DNA from: Candidatus Melainabacteria bacterium
Lineage (GTDB): Bacteria > Cyanobacteriota > Vampirovibrionia > Obscuribacterales > Obscuribacteraceae
Reading direction: 5' to 3'
Length of the DNA stretch: 64,000 nt
Assembly: GCA_003963305.1 (NCBI GenBank)
Contig: RXJR01000009.1
Location: 481,244 to 545,243, forward strand
This document shows positions 42,911-51,661 of this stretch, piece after piece. The notes below the pieces were generated by a model. The model was not told the DNA's origin. It worked only from the letters and a program-made list of their open reading frames with translations, and did not search any database. The translations under genes were made by a program, and so were the position numbers. Each line of letters opens with the position of its first letter. Within the stretch, counting starts at the first letter, position 1.

Positions 42911-43027
42911 AGGCGAAAAAAGGAAAACGCCAAAAGAATCGAAGAATTGTCGATAAATATTTGATACTGCTTATGGTGTGTTGAGATGGACTCTAACAGA
43001 ATAGAATTTGTTGGGTATTGAGTGTGG

Positions 43028-43059
43028 TTTGGATTTCACGCACTTTGGATTTCACGCAC
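43028..43059. repeat. Perfect 16-bp tandem repeat
   Basis: TTTGGATTTCACGCAC occurs twice without a gap (43028-43043, 43044-43059), about 90 bases upstream of the exported-protein gene. It could be an operator or a slippage product. Confidence 0.8.
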
Positions 43060-43148
43060 GCTGACTAGTCAACGTACTAAAGATGTGATTTAGTGAATAA
43101 TAGTACCAACAACCTGCATCGCATTACCCTTGCTGAGATCGCGAACCA

Positions 43149-43751
43149 ATGCCCAGAAGAATCGTTTTAAGTCTTTTACTAGCCACAGCAGTCTTGCATC
43201 TTGGCTCAGCAGCAAAACCTGAGAACAAATCGTTGACACTTAAAAAGGGTCTCGAAAGTTATTCAATTGTTTTGCTTCCTCAAGTCGATGAGGCAGAGCA
43301 ACACGAAAAGGAAATAAGAGCTAAGTTTTTAGATTTAGGGAATCGAGCTTATCCAATCATCGCTTGTCGTCAGAACGTAGCTCACCCTCGCCAGCAAAAA
43401 GCTCAGATTTTTGCTTTGGCTAAACCCGGAAAAACTAATATTTCCGCTATCTTGGTTGTTCAACCAGACACAACTTCCATGCTCAATCCTGCGGGATTCG
43501 GCGATTATGGTCCTATCCCGCCTACATCAGAATTGACATTGTCTGATTGCGAACAGCTCTGGGGGTCGAAAGAAGCTCGTCGTTCAGAGACTGCTTCAAA
43601 AGTAGACAAAACATTCGATCTGGTGCTAACAGGTCAGCATCCGCTACATTTTCATATCGATACTACTTTCCAGAATGGTTTGCTAAAACGCTATCGAGTA
43701 AGATGTGATGAGTCCGTACCTGTCTTGTCTTTGTCTTGGCGTCCTGCTTAA
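43149..43751 (+). CDS. Exported protein, unknown function
   Basis: A 200-residue protein with a clear signal peptide (MPRRIVLSLLLATAVLHLGSA) ending near residue 22. The mature part is a mixed fold without a recognised domain (RVRCDESVPVLSLSWRPA at the end). It lies convergent to the large exported protein, with a hairpin between the two. Cargo of the mobile element; its role is unknown. Confidence 0.65.
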   Translation: MPRRIVLSLLLATAVLHLGSAAKPENKSLTLKKGLESYSIVLLPQVDEAEQHEKEIRAKFLDLGNRAYPIIACRQNVAHPRQQKAQIFALAKPGKTNISAILVVQPDTTSMLNPAGFGDYGPIPPTSELTLSDCEQLWGSKEARRSETASKVDKTFDLVLTGQHPLHFHIDTTFQNGLLKRYRVRCDESVPVLSLSWRPA

Positions 43752-43760
43752 TAGTGAAAT

Positions 43761-43781
43761 GAGGGGGATATTCTCCCCCTC
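43761..43781. terminator. Hairpin between convergent genes
   Basis: GAGGGGGA and TCCCCCTC form an 8-bp stem with a five-base loop. It has no long U-run but lies exactly between two converging genes, so it probably ends transcription from both sides. Confidence 0.6.
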
Positions 43782-43806
43782 ATAATAAGCATTAATACGG
43801 TTCCGC

Positions 43807-46551
43807 TTATGGCGTACCTGTTGAGATAGCATGATCAATGTGGAAGATCATGTTAGGGAAATACTGCAGCGTATTTTCGAAGGTAGGATCTCCATGGTAT
43901 GACCCACCATGTAGAACGCTCTGACGGTACGCCATGAGAATTGCCAGCATCTCTCGTTGGTCCCATTGTGGGTATATGTCTTTGAAGATCTCCCAATTAG
44001 TCCAAGGTTGCGAAGTTGCCGGATTCGTTCCAGAATGATCTGCACATACGGTTAGCGGCGACGGCCAGAGCGTGAAACAGCTGACATCATTGATTGTTCC
44101 ACTCCCAGGCAGCGCCGGAGAAATTACATCATCGTTGTATGCATTTTCCCAGTCACCTCCGGATATCAGTGAATACGGATTACCCCAGATGTAGTCCAAA
44201 GCATGACCCAGTTCATGAAGGATCGTTTGAGACATGTACATGTTAGTGTTGCCGAAGCCGTCTTGTACAAACACGGCACCGACATGTGCGGGCGGAAAGG
44301 TTTGCCCAACGGCTTCATCAGGTGAGAGACCGGTCCCGAAGAACGAATTCATCGCCGCCGGGTTTGCAAAAATATAGATCTGATGGTTCGCATCTTTCAG
44401 TCGTCCGGGATTTGTGGTTAGTGTCGATTGAAGCGCACTAGCGGCTGCAACTACATCGGCAGCATTTGGTGTGAGAGTAGGGCTCGTGGGGTTTACACAA
44501 TCCCAATAAGTTGCTGGCCACGCCTTTTTAGTCACCCATTGCTGACATGTTGTTCCGTTGAGACTGATTGAACCGTCAAAATCGGTTGTAGACAGAGATG
44601 CTGTGTCACCGGATACAAAAATGGATGCATTGACGTTAAGCGGATCAGTTCCACTTCCGCCTGCAAGATTCACTATCACAGTGCCACCCAGTCCGCCATT
44701 GCCATTTGAGCTGCCTAGAGCCTTAATCAGTGTTGTCGATAGATCAGCGCTATACATGCCATTTATGGTAATGTTGCCTCCATTACCCGAACCATCAGAA
44801 GCAGCAGAAGCCGAGATAACTGCACCAGAGAGCGTCATTACGTCTCCAAGGTCGGTTTGATCAATCGTGACATTTCCCCCTGTGCCGGAGCCGTTTGCAT
44901 CTGCGCGGATATTGCCGGTCGATGAGACGAACGCTCCTGCCACATAAATGAAGCCACCGTTACCGTTATTGGCCAAGCCAGAAGCAGTAATTGCTTCACC
45001 ATCATTTATCACAAGAGTCAGCGAATCACTGCCAGATCCCGCATAGATAGTCCCTGCATCGCCCCCAGTACTGCTTCCGTTCGCATTTAAGCTGAAGTTA
45101 GAGCCGCTATCCCCAAAGCTTATAGCGCCTTGAGTTGGAGCAATCGTTATGTTGCTTCCATCACCACCTGAGGTACCAGACGCGTCGAGAAGGACGCGAG
45201 ATGTCAGTGTGTTGATGCTCACGGCATCGACTTCAATCAGGTTTCGCCCTTCACCAGGAGCGCCGGTGTTTTCGTGAATCTCGATACTGCCTGCTAGCGT
45301 CAATGCAGAAAGAGTGCTTGCTCCATCCCATGCCGACAGCGCAATCGCATTCCAACCGCCAACCTGGCTAATCAAGGTTGCACCTGGGTTTATTGTTAGT
45401 GAATTCCCCCATATCTTCAGACCATTGCCATAGCCGTCCGCGCTGATATAGAAAAGCCCTGTGCCGGTGATAGATAGAGTGTTCGGCGAACTGGTAAAGG
45501 GTCCGAAGGTAACAAATGCAGCTGGATCATCGCTGCCGGTAACACTCCACGAACCAACTGGAGTGATCGAGAGATTGACAAAGTCAGGAAAAGAACCGTC
45601 GCCATTGATTTCTAGATTGAGTCCTGCAGAGTTAATTGTCACTTTGTTAGTTGTAAGCGAGATATTTCCCACATGGTGCCCAGGTGAGTTGGCGCTCAGA
45701 GTCGCGCCATTGCTAATCACTTCTGGAGCAAACAGCAAGATACCGCCGGATGACTGACCCGCGCTCCCGTTTGCGTTCATGTCGTCAGCTAGGGTGATTT
45801 TGTTTGTCGAACCACCATCTAGAACGATTGTACCAGCGTGAGTTCCAGAAGCTCGGACTTGCAGTTTGTCCGAGCCACTGTAGTTGATACCACCAGTGCT
45901 GACTCCATTTGAAATGTAGATGGTTCCGCTTCCGACACCGTTCGTGTTGATGAAAGTGACGCCGTTTGAACTGCTAGAACCTATTTCAAAAGCGGTGTTA
46001 GAAGATCCGCTGGTGTGAGCGAAGACTCGCACATCACCACCGTTGTTCGTCGCACCGCCTTTTAAACCTACGTCATCACTGGCTTTGAAAATTTCCGTCA
46101 AATTGTGTCCGGTAACGGCGCCGTTTATAGTGATTTTTCCCGATGGAGCAAGAACCTGGATATATTCGCCGTTTGCAGTTACTGCTTGCGTGTCGATATC
46201 ACCACTTGTCGCAATGATTTTCAGACGATTTCCAGTTGAGACAACGTCTTTGACATTGACTGAAGTTCCGGACAAAGTCACCTCGCCCGCGCCTTGAATC
46301 GTCGTCGATGTGCTGATTGAGCCGGAGGCAGTGATGTGGACGTGCCCTGTTGCCGTAACTGCCTGTGGCAATGAACATGTACCGGTATCGCTGATATCCA
46401 CGTCACCGTGTCCATCGAAGGTTCCACCTCCGGTAAGGTTTGGAAAGTTCGCACAGTTTCCGGTGTAGTCGTTCGCATGTGCGGTTCCGGTTATGCCTAG
46501 CGCTAAGAGCGCGGCTAGCGCAAAGCCGGGTAGAAGATTTCGTATCTTCAT
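43807..46551 (-). CDS. Large exported beta-helix protein with HExxH metallopeptidase-like end
   Basis: A 914-residue protein. A signal peptide (1-26, ending AHA) precedes a long region of GxGGxI-type repeats (about 60-650) typical of right-handed beta-helix, filamentous-haemagglutinin-like proteins. The last 240 residues contain ILHELGHALDYIWG (about 776-789), the zinc site of M-type metallopeptidases, with EMLA as a possible third ligand further on. I infer a cell-surface or secreted protein with a proteolytic end domain. The fusion of beta-helix and HExxH domain is uncommon. No transporter partner is encoded next to it. Confidence 0.75.
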   Translation of the reverse strand: MKIRNLLPGFALAALLALGITGTAHANDYTGNCANFPNLTGGGTFDGHGDVDISDTGTCSLPQAVTATGHVHITASGSISTSTTIQGAGEVTLSGTSVNVKDVVSTGNRLKIIATSGDIDTQAVTANGEYIQVLAPSGKITINGAVTGHNLTEIFKASDDVGLKGGATNNGGDVRVFAHTSGSSNTAFEIGSSSSNGVTFINTNGVGSGTIYISNGVSTGGINYSGSDKLQVRASGTHAGTIVLDGGSTNKITLADDMNANGSAGQSSGGILLFAPEVISNGATLSANSPGHHVGNISLTTNKVTINSAGLNLEINGDGSFPDFVNLSITPVGSWSVTGSDDPAAFVTFGPFTSSPNTLSITGTGLFYISADGYGNGLKIWGNSLTINPGATLISQVGGWNAIALSAWDGASTLSALTLAGSIEIHENTGAPGEGRNLIEVDAVSINTLTSRVLLDASGTSGGDGSNITIAPTQGAISFGDSGSNFSLNANGSSTGGDAGTIYAGSGSDSLTLVINDGEAITASGLANNGNGGFIYVAGAFVSSTGNIRADANGSGTGGNVTIDQTDLGDVMTLSGAVISASAASDGSGNGGNITINGMYSADLSTTLIKALGSSNGNGGLGGTVIVNLAGGSGTDPLNVNASIFVSGDTASLSTTDFDGSISLNGTTCQQWVTKKAWPATYWDCVNPTSPTLTPNAADVVAAASALQSTLTTNPGRLKDANHQIYIFANPAAMNSFFGTGLSPDEAVGQTFPPAHVGAVFVQDGFGNTNMYMSQTILHELGHALDYIWGNPYSLISGGDWENAYNDDVISPALPGSGTINDVSCFTLWPSPLTVCADHSGTNPATSQPWTNWEIFKDIYPQWDQREMLAILMAYRQSVLHGGSYHGDPTFENTLQYFPNMIFHIDHAISTGTP

Positions 46552-47289
46552 GGCTTTTCCTATTCGGCTGTTGAAGTTGATTCTTCGCGGTTCACGGACG
46601 CAAGGCGCAATTCACACCAATTAGATTGATGCGACTCGAAAGCTTGCGTAAAAGTGGTTAGACGTCTTTTGGTGTCAGGTGAGCCGATTGGAGGAATGTG
46701 AACTGCGAAGGTCTGAAACCTAACAATCGCAAAGCATTCAACGCAACCGCATGAGCGTGTCGACTATATTGAACGTGCGCATTTGCGTGTCAAAAGAATG
46801 CGCGGCGCCTGATTGGCGAAATGCTATAGAGATTCTAAAACCTGATGTTTAGCCGCTATTAATCAATTCGAGTGCGATTCGAGCACCATGTCACAATACA
46901 ATAAGCAAGCTTGAAGCGTTGTGAATTACTGGCGCGAGCAAATGCGAGCGGATTCCAGAATGCTTTCACAGCAGTCAGCAGCTAGCGAATCGATGTCGAA
47001 AGTTTGCGCGCGTGCGCTTAAATCCGCTTTACATGCTGCTCGCGCGGCTGACTATTATTTGCGGCGCCTCGCTATTCAACCCGAAAGGTAAAGCTCGGTC
47101 AGCTTTCGGACCACATAACTCAACATGATTGCGATTTGTTGTGCAACTTATATCCGACATTCTGGCCGCTGGTCCTGATCGCTAGCCTTCGTCTTTCAAA
47201 GGTGAGTCGCTGATCATCGTTCGATTGGAAGAGTTTTCATTCCGAGATCTATTCACTGAGCGGCAATACTGTTCGAAAGTCCGTGGAAA
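46552..47289. other. Gap without supported gene
   Basis: 738 bases between the exported protein and the integrase. The promoter of the exported-protein gene must lie here. I see no ORF with a good start and no tRNA; some AT-rich stretches and partial repeats are present. Confidence 0.6.
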
Positions 47290-48756
47290 CTAACCTGTAT
47301 TAGTATTTCTGGGTCGATTCTTGTTGGATTCTCGCCAAGCATCATGAGCAGCGAGGCGAGCCTCAAGTTGAGCGCTCTGTGTTGTATGAGCGTAAACGCT
47401 CAATGTCGTTTTTATATCCTTGTGCCCCATGACACCTTTGACGATGGCGATATTGACGTTGCTGCTAGCCATTTTTGCTGCCAGGCTTCTTCGTAGATCG
47501 TGCATGGTGAAGTTTTTCAGATTAGCTTGGCGACAAACCGACACCCAAGACCTGCGCGGAAAAACGATATGCCCAGTGGCGCCATTTCCAGGAAACACAT
47601 ATTCGCTCATTTTGGCTTGAGAGGCTGTGTTCCAGCGAGCAAGTAGAATTGTTCGTTCCTCAGGACCCAGTGGGATTGTTTGTGATTCCCCATTTTTTGT
47701 TTCAGGAATTGTCCACGTTTGCGTATCCCAGCAAATTTCTTCCCAGCGTAGTGATAAAACATTCGATTTCCGCGCGCCAGTTAGTAACAAAAGAGTGATG
47801 ATGTCTCGAGTGTCACCCTTAAGCTTATCCAATACGTCAAATAGGCGGGCAGCTTCGTTGTCCGTCAGGAATCTCTTTCTCTTCTCCTCTTTGTATAAAG
47901 TGATACCGTCAAACGGATTGTCTCCGGTGTAAGATTTGAACTTTTTTCCACAGTTGACGACCGCTTTTAGAAGCTGAATGGTGCGATTTGCAGAGTACGA
48001 ACCTTGTCTATCGAGTTTCGTTTTGGGAGAATTGAGTTCCTGCAGTTTTAATTCGGCTTTTTCTTTCCAATTGAGTAAGTTTGTTTTTCGTTCCTGAAGT
48101 TTCTCGCTTCTTGCAAAATTTGAAGGTCCTTCATCAAGTTCCTTGTTTATTTTTGAAAGCTGTTTCTCGATCCAGGCTAATCTTTTGTTCTGTGTCTGTA
48201 ACCAGATGGTATTTTTCGCTTGAGCTCGACTTTGCCCATCGTGTTTTAGCTTTTTGTGTAAATCATGCGCCATACCGCTGGTGATATCACATACCTTTAG
48301 TGACGCCAGCGATCTTCTGCCAGAGATGTGAAAGTTCACAACGTAGCGTTTGAAATTCGCCTCCATATCTTTCCATGTCTTTCGGTTTTCTTTTGCATGT
48401 CGCTCAATATATTCATCAAACAAAGTTTGGAGAGTTGGTTCCTCACGAAGAGTTTTGGTGCGAATATCTTTGCACTTCCGGTCGGCCAATCTTCCGTTGA
48501 TTTCGTATGCTCTCATTCGCGCTTGTTCGACTGAGAAAATCGAAACATCTCCTATACGTTCCCACTGTGAGATGCCATCGACTTTTTTTCGTACCCAGTA
48601 AGTGCGGGCTCCGCTACCAGTGATTTGGATAAGCAGTCCATTTGTTTTTTCGTCGTAGTACCTCGCCCGTCTCCCCTTTGGCGGAAGTGGCAGTGACTCG
48701 ATCGTGCGTTTGCTAAAGTTGATTTTCGGGTATTTGTCAGGCTTTGGGCTGTTCAT
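47290..48756 (-). CDS. int: Tyrosine recombinase / integrase of the second element
   Basis: A 488-residue integrase with an N-terminal arm-binding domain (LLIQITGSGARTYWVRKK), a core-binding domain interrupted by a coiled-coil insert of about 60 residues (about 195-255: AWIEKQLSKINKELDEG), and the catalytic residues Arg (TGARKSNVLSLRW), His-x-x-Arg (MHDLRRSLAAK), His (GVMGHKDI) and Tyr (SVYAHT). The gene is 165 bases from the tRNA-Arg fragment it should recombine. The insert makes it longer than the prophage integrase. Confidence 0.92.
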   Translation of the reverse strand: MNSPKPDKYPKINFSKRTIESLPLPPKGRRARYYDEKTNGLLIQITGSGARTYWVRKKVDGISQWERIGDVSIFSVEQARMRAYEINGRLADRKCKDIRTKTLREEPTLQTLFDEYIERHAKENRKTWKDMEANFKRYVVNFHISGRRSLASLKVCDITSGMAHDLHKKLKHDGQSRAQAKNTIWLQTQNKRLAWIEKQLSKINKELDEGPSNFARSEKLQERKTNLLNWKEKAELKLQELNSPKTKLDRQGSYSANRTIQLLKAVVNCGKKFKSYTGDNPFDGITLYKEEKRKRFLTDNEAARLFDVLDKLKGDTRDIITLLLLTGARKSNVLSLRWEEICWDTQTWTIPETKNGESQTIPLGPEERTILLARWNTASQAKMSEYVFPGNGATGHIVFPRRSWVSVCRQANLKNFTMHDLRRSLAAKMASSNVNIAIVKGVMGHKDIKTTLSVYAHTTQSAQLEARLAAHDAWRESNKNRPRNTNTG

Positions 48757-48920
48757 ATGCGCCTCAAAAAATGCGATTCTGGTCTCCCCCTGGTCTCCCT
48801 TTTTGCATCAAATTTGAAGAATTTTGGTGAATTTTTGTCTACTTCAAATAACTCGGAAACCCAGTGTTCATCAGTGATTATGCATTGTATCGTGCGTGTG
48901 AGAAACTTGCTTGGAGGAGA

Positions 48921-48963
48921 CTTCGAACCAAGGTGTCGGGAGTTCGAATCTCTCTGGGCGCAA
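48921..48963 (+). repeat. tRNA-Arg(TCG) 3'-end fragment, copy 2
   Basis: Identical to 39751-39793, again lacking the 5' half of the tRNA (the bases before CTTCGAA do not form the 5' anticodon stem). This is the right end of the second element and the start of the host chromosome. An intact tRNA is expected to the left of the window. Confidence 0.9.
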
Positions 48964-49299
48964 AGCTTTTCATGATCGCAAATTCTTGGTCTCCCTCTGG
49001 TCTGCCTTTGGGGCTCATTAGTTTGGTTTAATGCTGGGTGCTTTTCGTATTGAAGAGAAACCTTTTTGTTTTCATGCCGGGTGTGGACAAAATGAAGGTC
49101 AAATTTACGACTAGAATCAGTCTTGAATTCGAAGTCCTGCACTAAGTTTTTGTGGTGCGTCGGTGAAGATAAGAGCTTGTTTCTCTGAGGCGCCATGGTA
49201 ATTCACGCATCAGACGCGTAATTGCCTCCAAGTGGTTTCATGCAAATTTTATAGCCCTGATTGAACACTGAATAGGTAATTCTTTGAGGTTTTTCAAAA

Positions 49300-49794
49300 A
49301 TGGCTGGAGAATCATTGATAGCTAAAGCTGGACTTTCAGCTTTAGCCAGGACCGAAGAAGCGATTGAGGCTGCGTCTGCCAGAGGTTTAAGTTTGTTAGA
49401 TATAGTGGCTGAGGGAAACACTGGCAAAACGGTCGCGAAAGCGGCTACATCTGAATCTGCTGTCGCAACACAAGCTAAGGCAATGACATTTGAAGAGCGA
49501 GTAGCGGCAGCTTCCCGAACTCCGGTTCAGAAAGTTCAATTTCCAGTCAATGAAATTGCAGAACCACTTGCGTATGGTGGAGAGCGGGGATATGTCCCAA
49601 TAGAAGAATGGAAAGGTCAATTTGCCTCCGCGCAAACGGATCGCAATTTGAATTGGCTTCTGAAGAATACAGATGCTGCCCGCACAAACAAAGTACAGCT
49701 AGTTCTACAAGAACTCGATAAACTGCCAGAAGCTGAACAGATCAGTCCTAGCTGGAAGAAATTACTGGAGCCACTTGGAGTCAACAGAACTTGA
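49300..49794 (+). CDS. Host protein, unknown function
   Basis: A 164-residue Ala-rich helical protein with an N-terminus rich in Ala/Glu and a KKLLEPLG end. It is the first host gene after the second element. No domain recognised; restricted family possible. The preceding 336 bases (48964-49299) hold only the diverged tRNA-flank repeat and no supported gene. Confidence 0.55.
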   Translation: MAGESLIAKAGLSALARTEEAIEAASARGLSLLDIVAEGNTGKTVAKAATSESAVATQAKAMTFEERVAAASRTPVQKVQFPVNEIAEPLAYGGERGYVPIEEWKGQFASAQTDRNLNWLLKNTDAARTNKVQLVLQELDKLPEAEQISPSWKKLLEPLGVNRT

Positions 49795-49884
49795 AAAATG
49801 TCCGCGTCAGGTAATTAATCATCACCATTGCAAGTAATAAACCAGCAGATGCGGATTCGAAGGATTGCGCGACCGTTAACTAGT

Positions 49885-50364
49885 TTAGGGCGAATTCTGA
49901 CATTTTTGCGAGCGAATTAGCCATAGAGCAATGATAACCAATAGAGAGCAGACGCCCGCTGCTGCGGAGTATATAGCCGTCATCTCATTCAAGCTGATGA
50001 GTTGTGGAATCAATTTGAGAAATGATGTTTTTGAATCAACTGCATTGAGGACGGTCACTGTTGATCCAGCTAAATAGAACGAAACTTGAGGCACGCCAAT
50101 CATCATCCATGTCTCTCGATGCTTGAATGACTGAGGTACAAATCGACCAAACACGAGTGCCACCATTGCTCCCACTAAGCCACCTTCAATCCCGTACATA
50201 AAAAATGGCTGCGCAAAATTCTGAATCGGAAGTTCATACGATGGGTCGAACGCCGAAAAAAGACCATCAACGCTGATGGAAAGCAGTGCTATCCATACTC
50301 CAGTTGAAAAAAAGCCTACAATGAAACAAAGAATCGGCTCGGGTAAAGCGATCTTTGTGTGCAT
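49885..50364 (-). CDS. Four-span membrane protein, unknown function
   Basis: A 159-residue protein with four hydrophobic segments (about 10-30, 50-70, 90-108, 130-152), short loops and basic ends. No family recognised. Confidence 0.6.
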   Translation of the reverse strand: MHTKIALPEPILCFIVGFFSTGVWIALLSISVDGLFSAFDPSYELPIQNFAQPFFMYGIEGGLVGAMVALVFGRFVPQSFKHRETWMMIGVPQVSFYLAGSTVTVLNAVDSKTSFLKLIPQLISLNEMTAIYSAAAGVCSLLVIIALWLIRSQKCQNSP

Positions 50365-50441
50365 AAAAGTCGAACTCGTGCCTTGTGGAAAGCGCTCCTG
50401 TTATCATACCAAAGAGGTTCCACCAAGCCAACCGCGAAAGT

Positions 50442-51005
50442 ATGATTACTCTAGCCTTCGAAGATGTTCACTGCCCTCGAACAGTTGAAGATTTGTCTCC
50501 ATTTCCTCGTCAGTGGTCGGACGTAATTCAGCTTGGAGCATTTGAGGGACGTCAGATTTTCCTAATCAACGGATGTGATTTTACGACGAATTATCCAATC
50601 CTTGGTTTTGCGCGTGCATTAGCAGCAATCTGTTTCAGACTGGAACGAGGTTCAGTATCGGAAGAATATATTGCTCCGCATCTTCAACCGGAATTCTATC
50701 TAGCATTTCACCGTCGAGATGGGGTGGTGAAGGTGGAAACTTTTACGTTCAAGCACATAGAGGATCCGACGTTAGATAGGTCCGATCAGCGTTCAGCACT
50801 GGTGCCCTTGCAAGAGTTAAAAGACTCCGCAAACAAATATCTCGATGCTGTAATCACCTTTTGCTCGAAATCGATTCCAGAGATAGCCCAAGATCCAGGG
50901 ATTCAAACTTGGTTGACCGATTTTTCCATTCCAGATTTTCAGGGACTGCTTGGTACTGACGAGCAGGCTGAGATTACAATTCTGGAAGACAATCAGACAT
51001 TCTAG
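50442..51005 (+). CDS. Host protein, unknown function
   Basis: A 187-residue soluble protein starting at ATG 50442 (a GTG at 50385 is possible), divergent from the membrane protein gene. It is acidic and beta-rich in the first half and helical towards the end. No motif recognised. Confidence 0.55.
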   Translation: MITLAFEDVHCPRTVEDLSPFPRQWSDVIQLGAFEGRQIFLINGCDFTTNYPILGFARALAAICFRLERGSVSEEYIAPHLQPEFYLAFHRRDGVVKVETFTFKHIEDPTLDRSDQRSALVPLQELKDSANKYLDAVITFCSKSIPEIAQDPGIQTWLTDFSIPDFQGLLGTDEQAEITILEDNQTF

Positions 51006-51094
51006 GCGTCAATAATCATTTTGTGCCAGTGCTGATCAAATGGAAGCGCAATAGACTAGCAACTTCCATTACGCCTTGAGTCAATCAATGCAAT

Positions 51095-51514
51095 CTACTG
51101 CGACAGTTGCTTTTCCATCAGTTTCTTTGCTGCATCGTCGTGCACACCAAATTCTTCTTCCTTGCCCTTCGTTAAATCAGCTGAGCAAAGCAATCCATGT
51201 GCACTGCTGCCGTCTGTTGCGATCAGAAAAATGACATCGTTGCCGCCGCAATTGTGAGGCATGCAGACGCTTCCATAATAACAATCTTTGCCTTTGAATT
51301 TTATGATGGACATTGGCGGTGAGGTGCCCTCGAGGGTGTAAATCCAGGGCATAGCCATGTACTTAGCAGGCACGATATTCTGGTAAGCGCGAAGCGCTTT
51401 TCGGTTCGCTTTTTTGATTTCGAAAGGATAATTTTCGGCTGCGATCGCTGCCTCTCCAATTCCAGCAAAAATGCTGATTAGTCCCACTGCTGCTAACACC
51501 TTCATTGACTGCAT
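51095..51514 (-). CDS. Ivy-family lysozyme inhibitor
   Basis: A 139-residue exported protein. The signal peptide ends near AIAAE (residues 1-26 from ATG 51514, which follows GGAGGAACA). The mature part has the Ivy hallmark: a Cys-x-Pro-His-x-Cys loop (VCMPHNCGG) that plugs the lysozyme active site, then a beta strand run and SAHGLL. It should protect the cell wall from lysozyme-type glycosidases in the periplasm. An upstream in-frame start at 51658 would bury the signal peptide and is rejected. Confidence 0.75.
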   Translation of the reverse strand: MQSMKVLAAVGLISIFAGIGEAAIAAENYPFEIKKANRKALRAYQNIVPAKYMAMPWIYTLEGTSPPMSIIKFKGKDCYYGSVCMPHNCGGNDVIFLIATDGSSAHGLLCSADLTKGKEEEFGVHDDAAKKLMEKQLSQ

Positions 51515-51661
51515 TGTTCCTCCAGAAAATTCGAACATCGATGCAACATTCCACTCTATACTTGATCCTGGCTTGAGCAATTCTATCCTGTCCAGAGTGT
51601 TAAAAGATGATGGTTTCAATCCGGTGCACAACAAACCGCTAACTCGCGAGCGGACCAATCC

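Larger units (their letters stand above)
39794..48963. mobile_element. Second integrative (mobilizable) element in tandem
   Basis: Bounded by two identical 43-base tRNA-Arg fragments. It carries its own tyrosine integrase at the right end in the same orientation as the prophage integrase, a MobC-like and a relaxase gene, but no type IV secretion genes. This is the layout of a mobilizable island that uses conjugation machinery from elsewhere. Base composition and codon style differ from the prophage (lower GC look). The possible adapter sequence at 40243 weakens the left end. Confidence 0.75.

Noticed and set aside
48753..49196. 147-codon - strand ORF across the second tRNA fragment
   Set aside because: It is antisense to the tRNA-Arg remnant; its CAQRDSNSRHLGS segment is the typical false translation of the tRNA 3' end, and it runs through the attachment site.
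51515..51658. Upstream 48-residue extension of the Ivy-like protein
   Set aside because: It would place the signal peptide internally and the ATG at 51514 has a far better ribosome site (GGAGGAACA).
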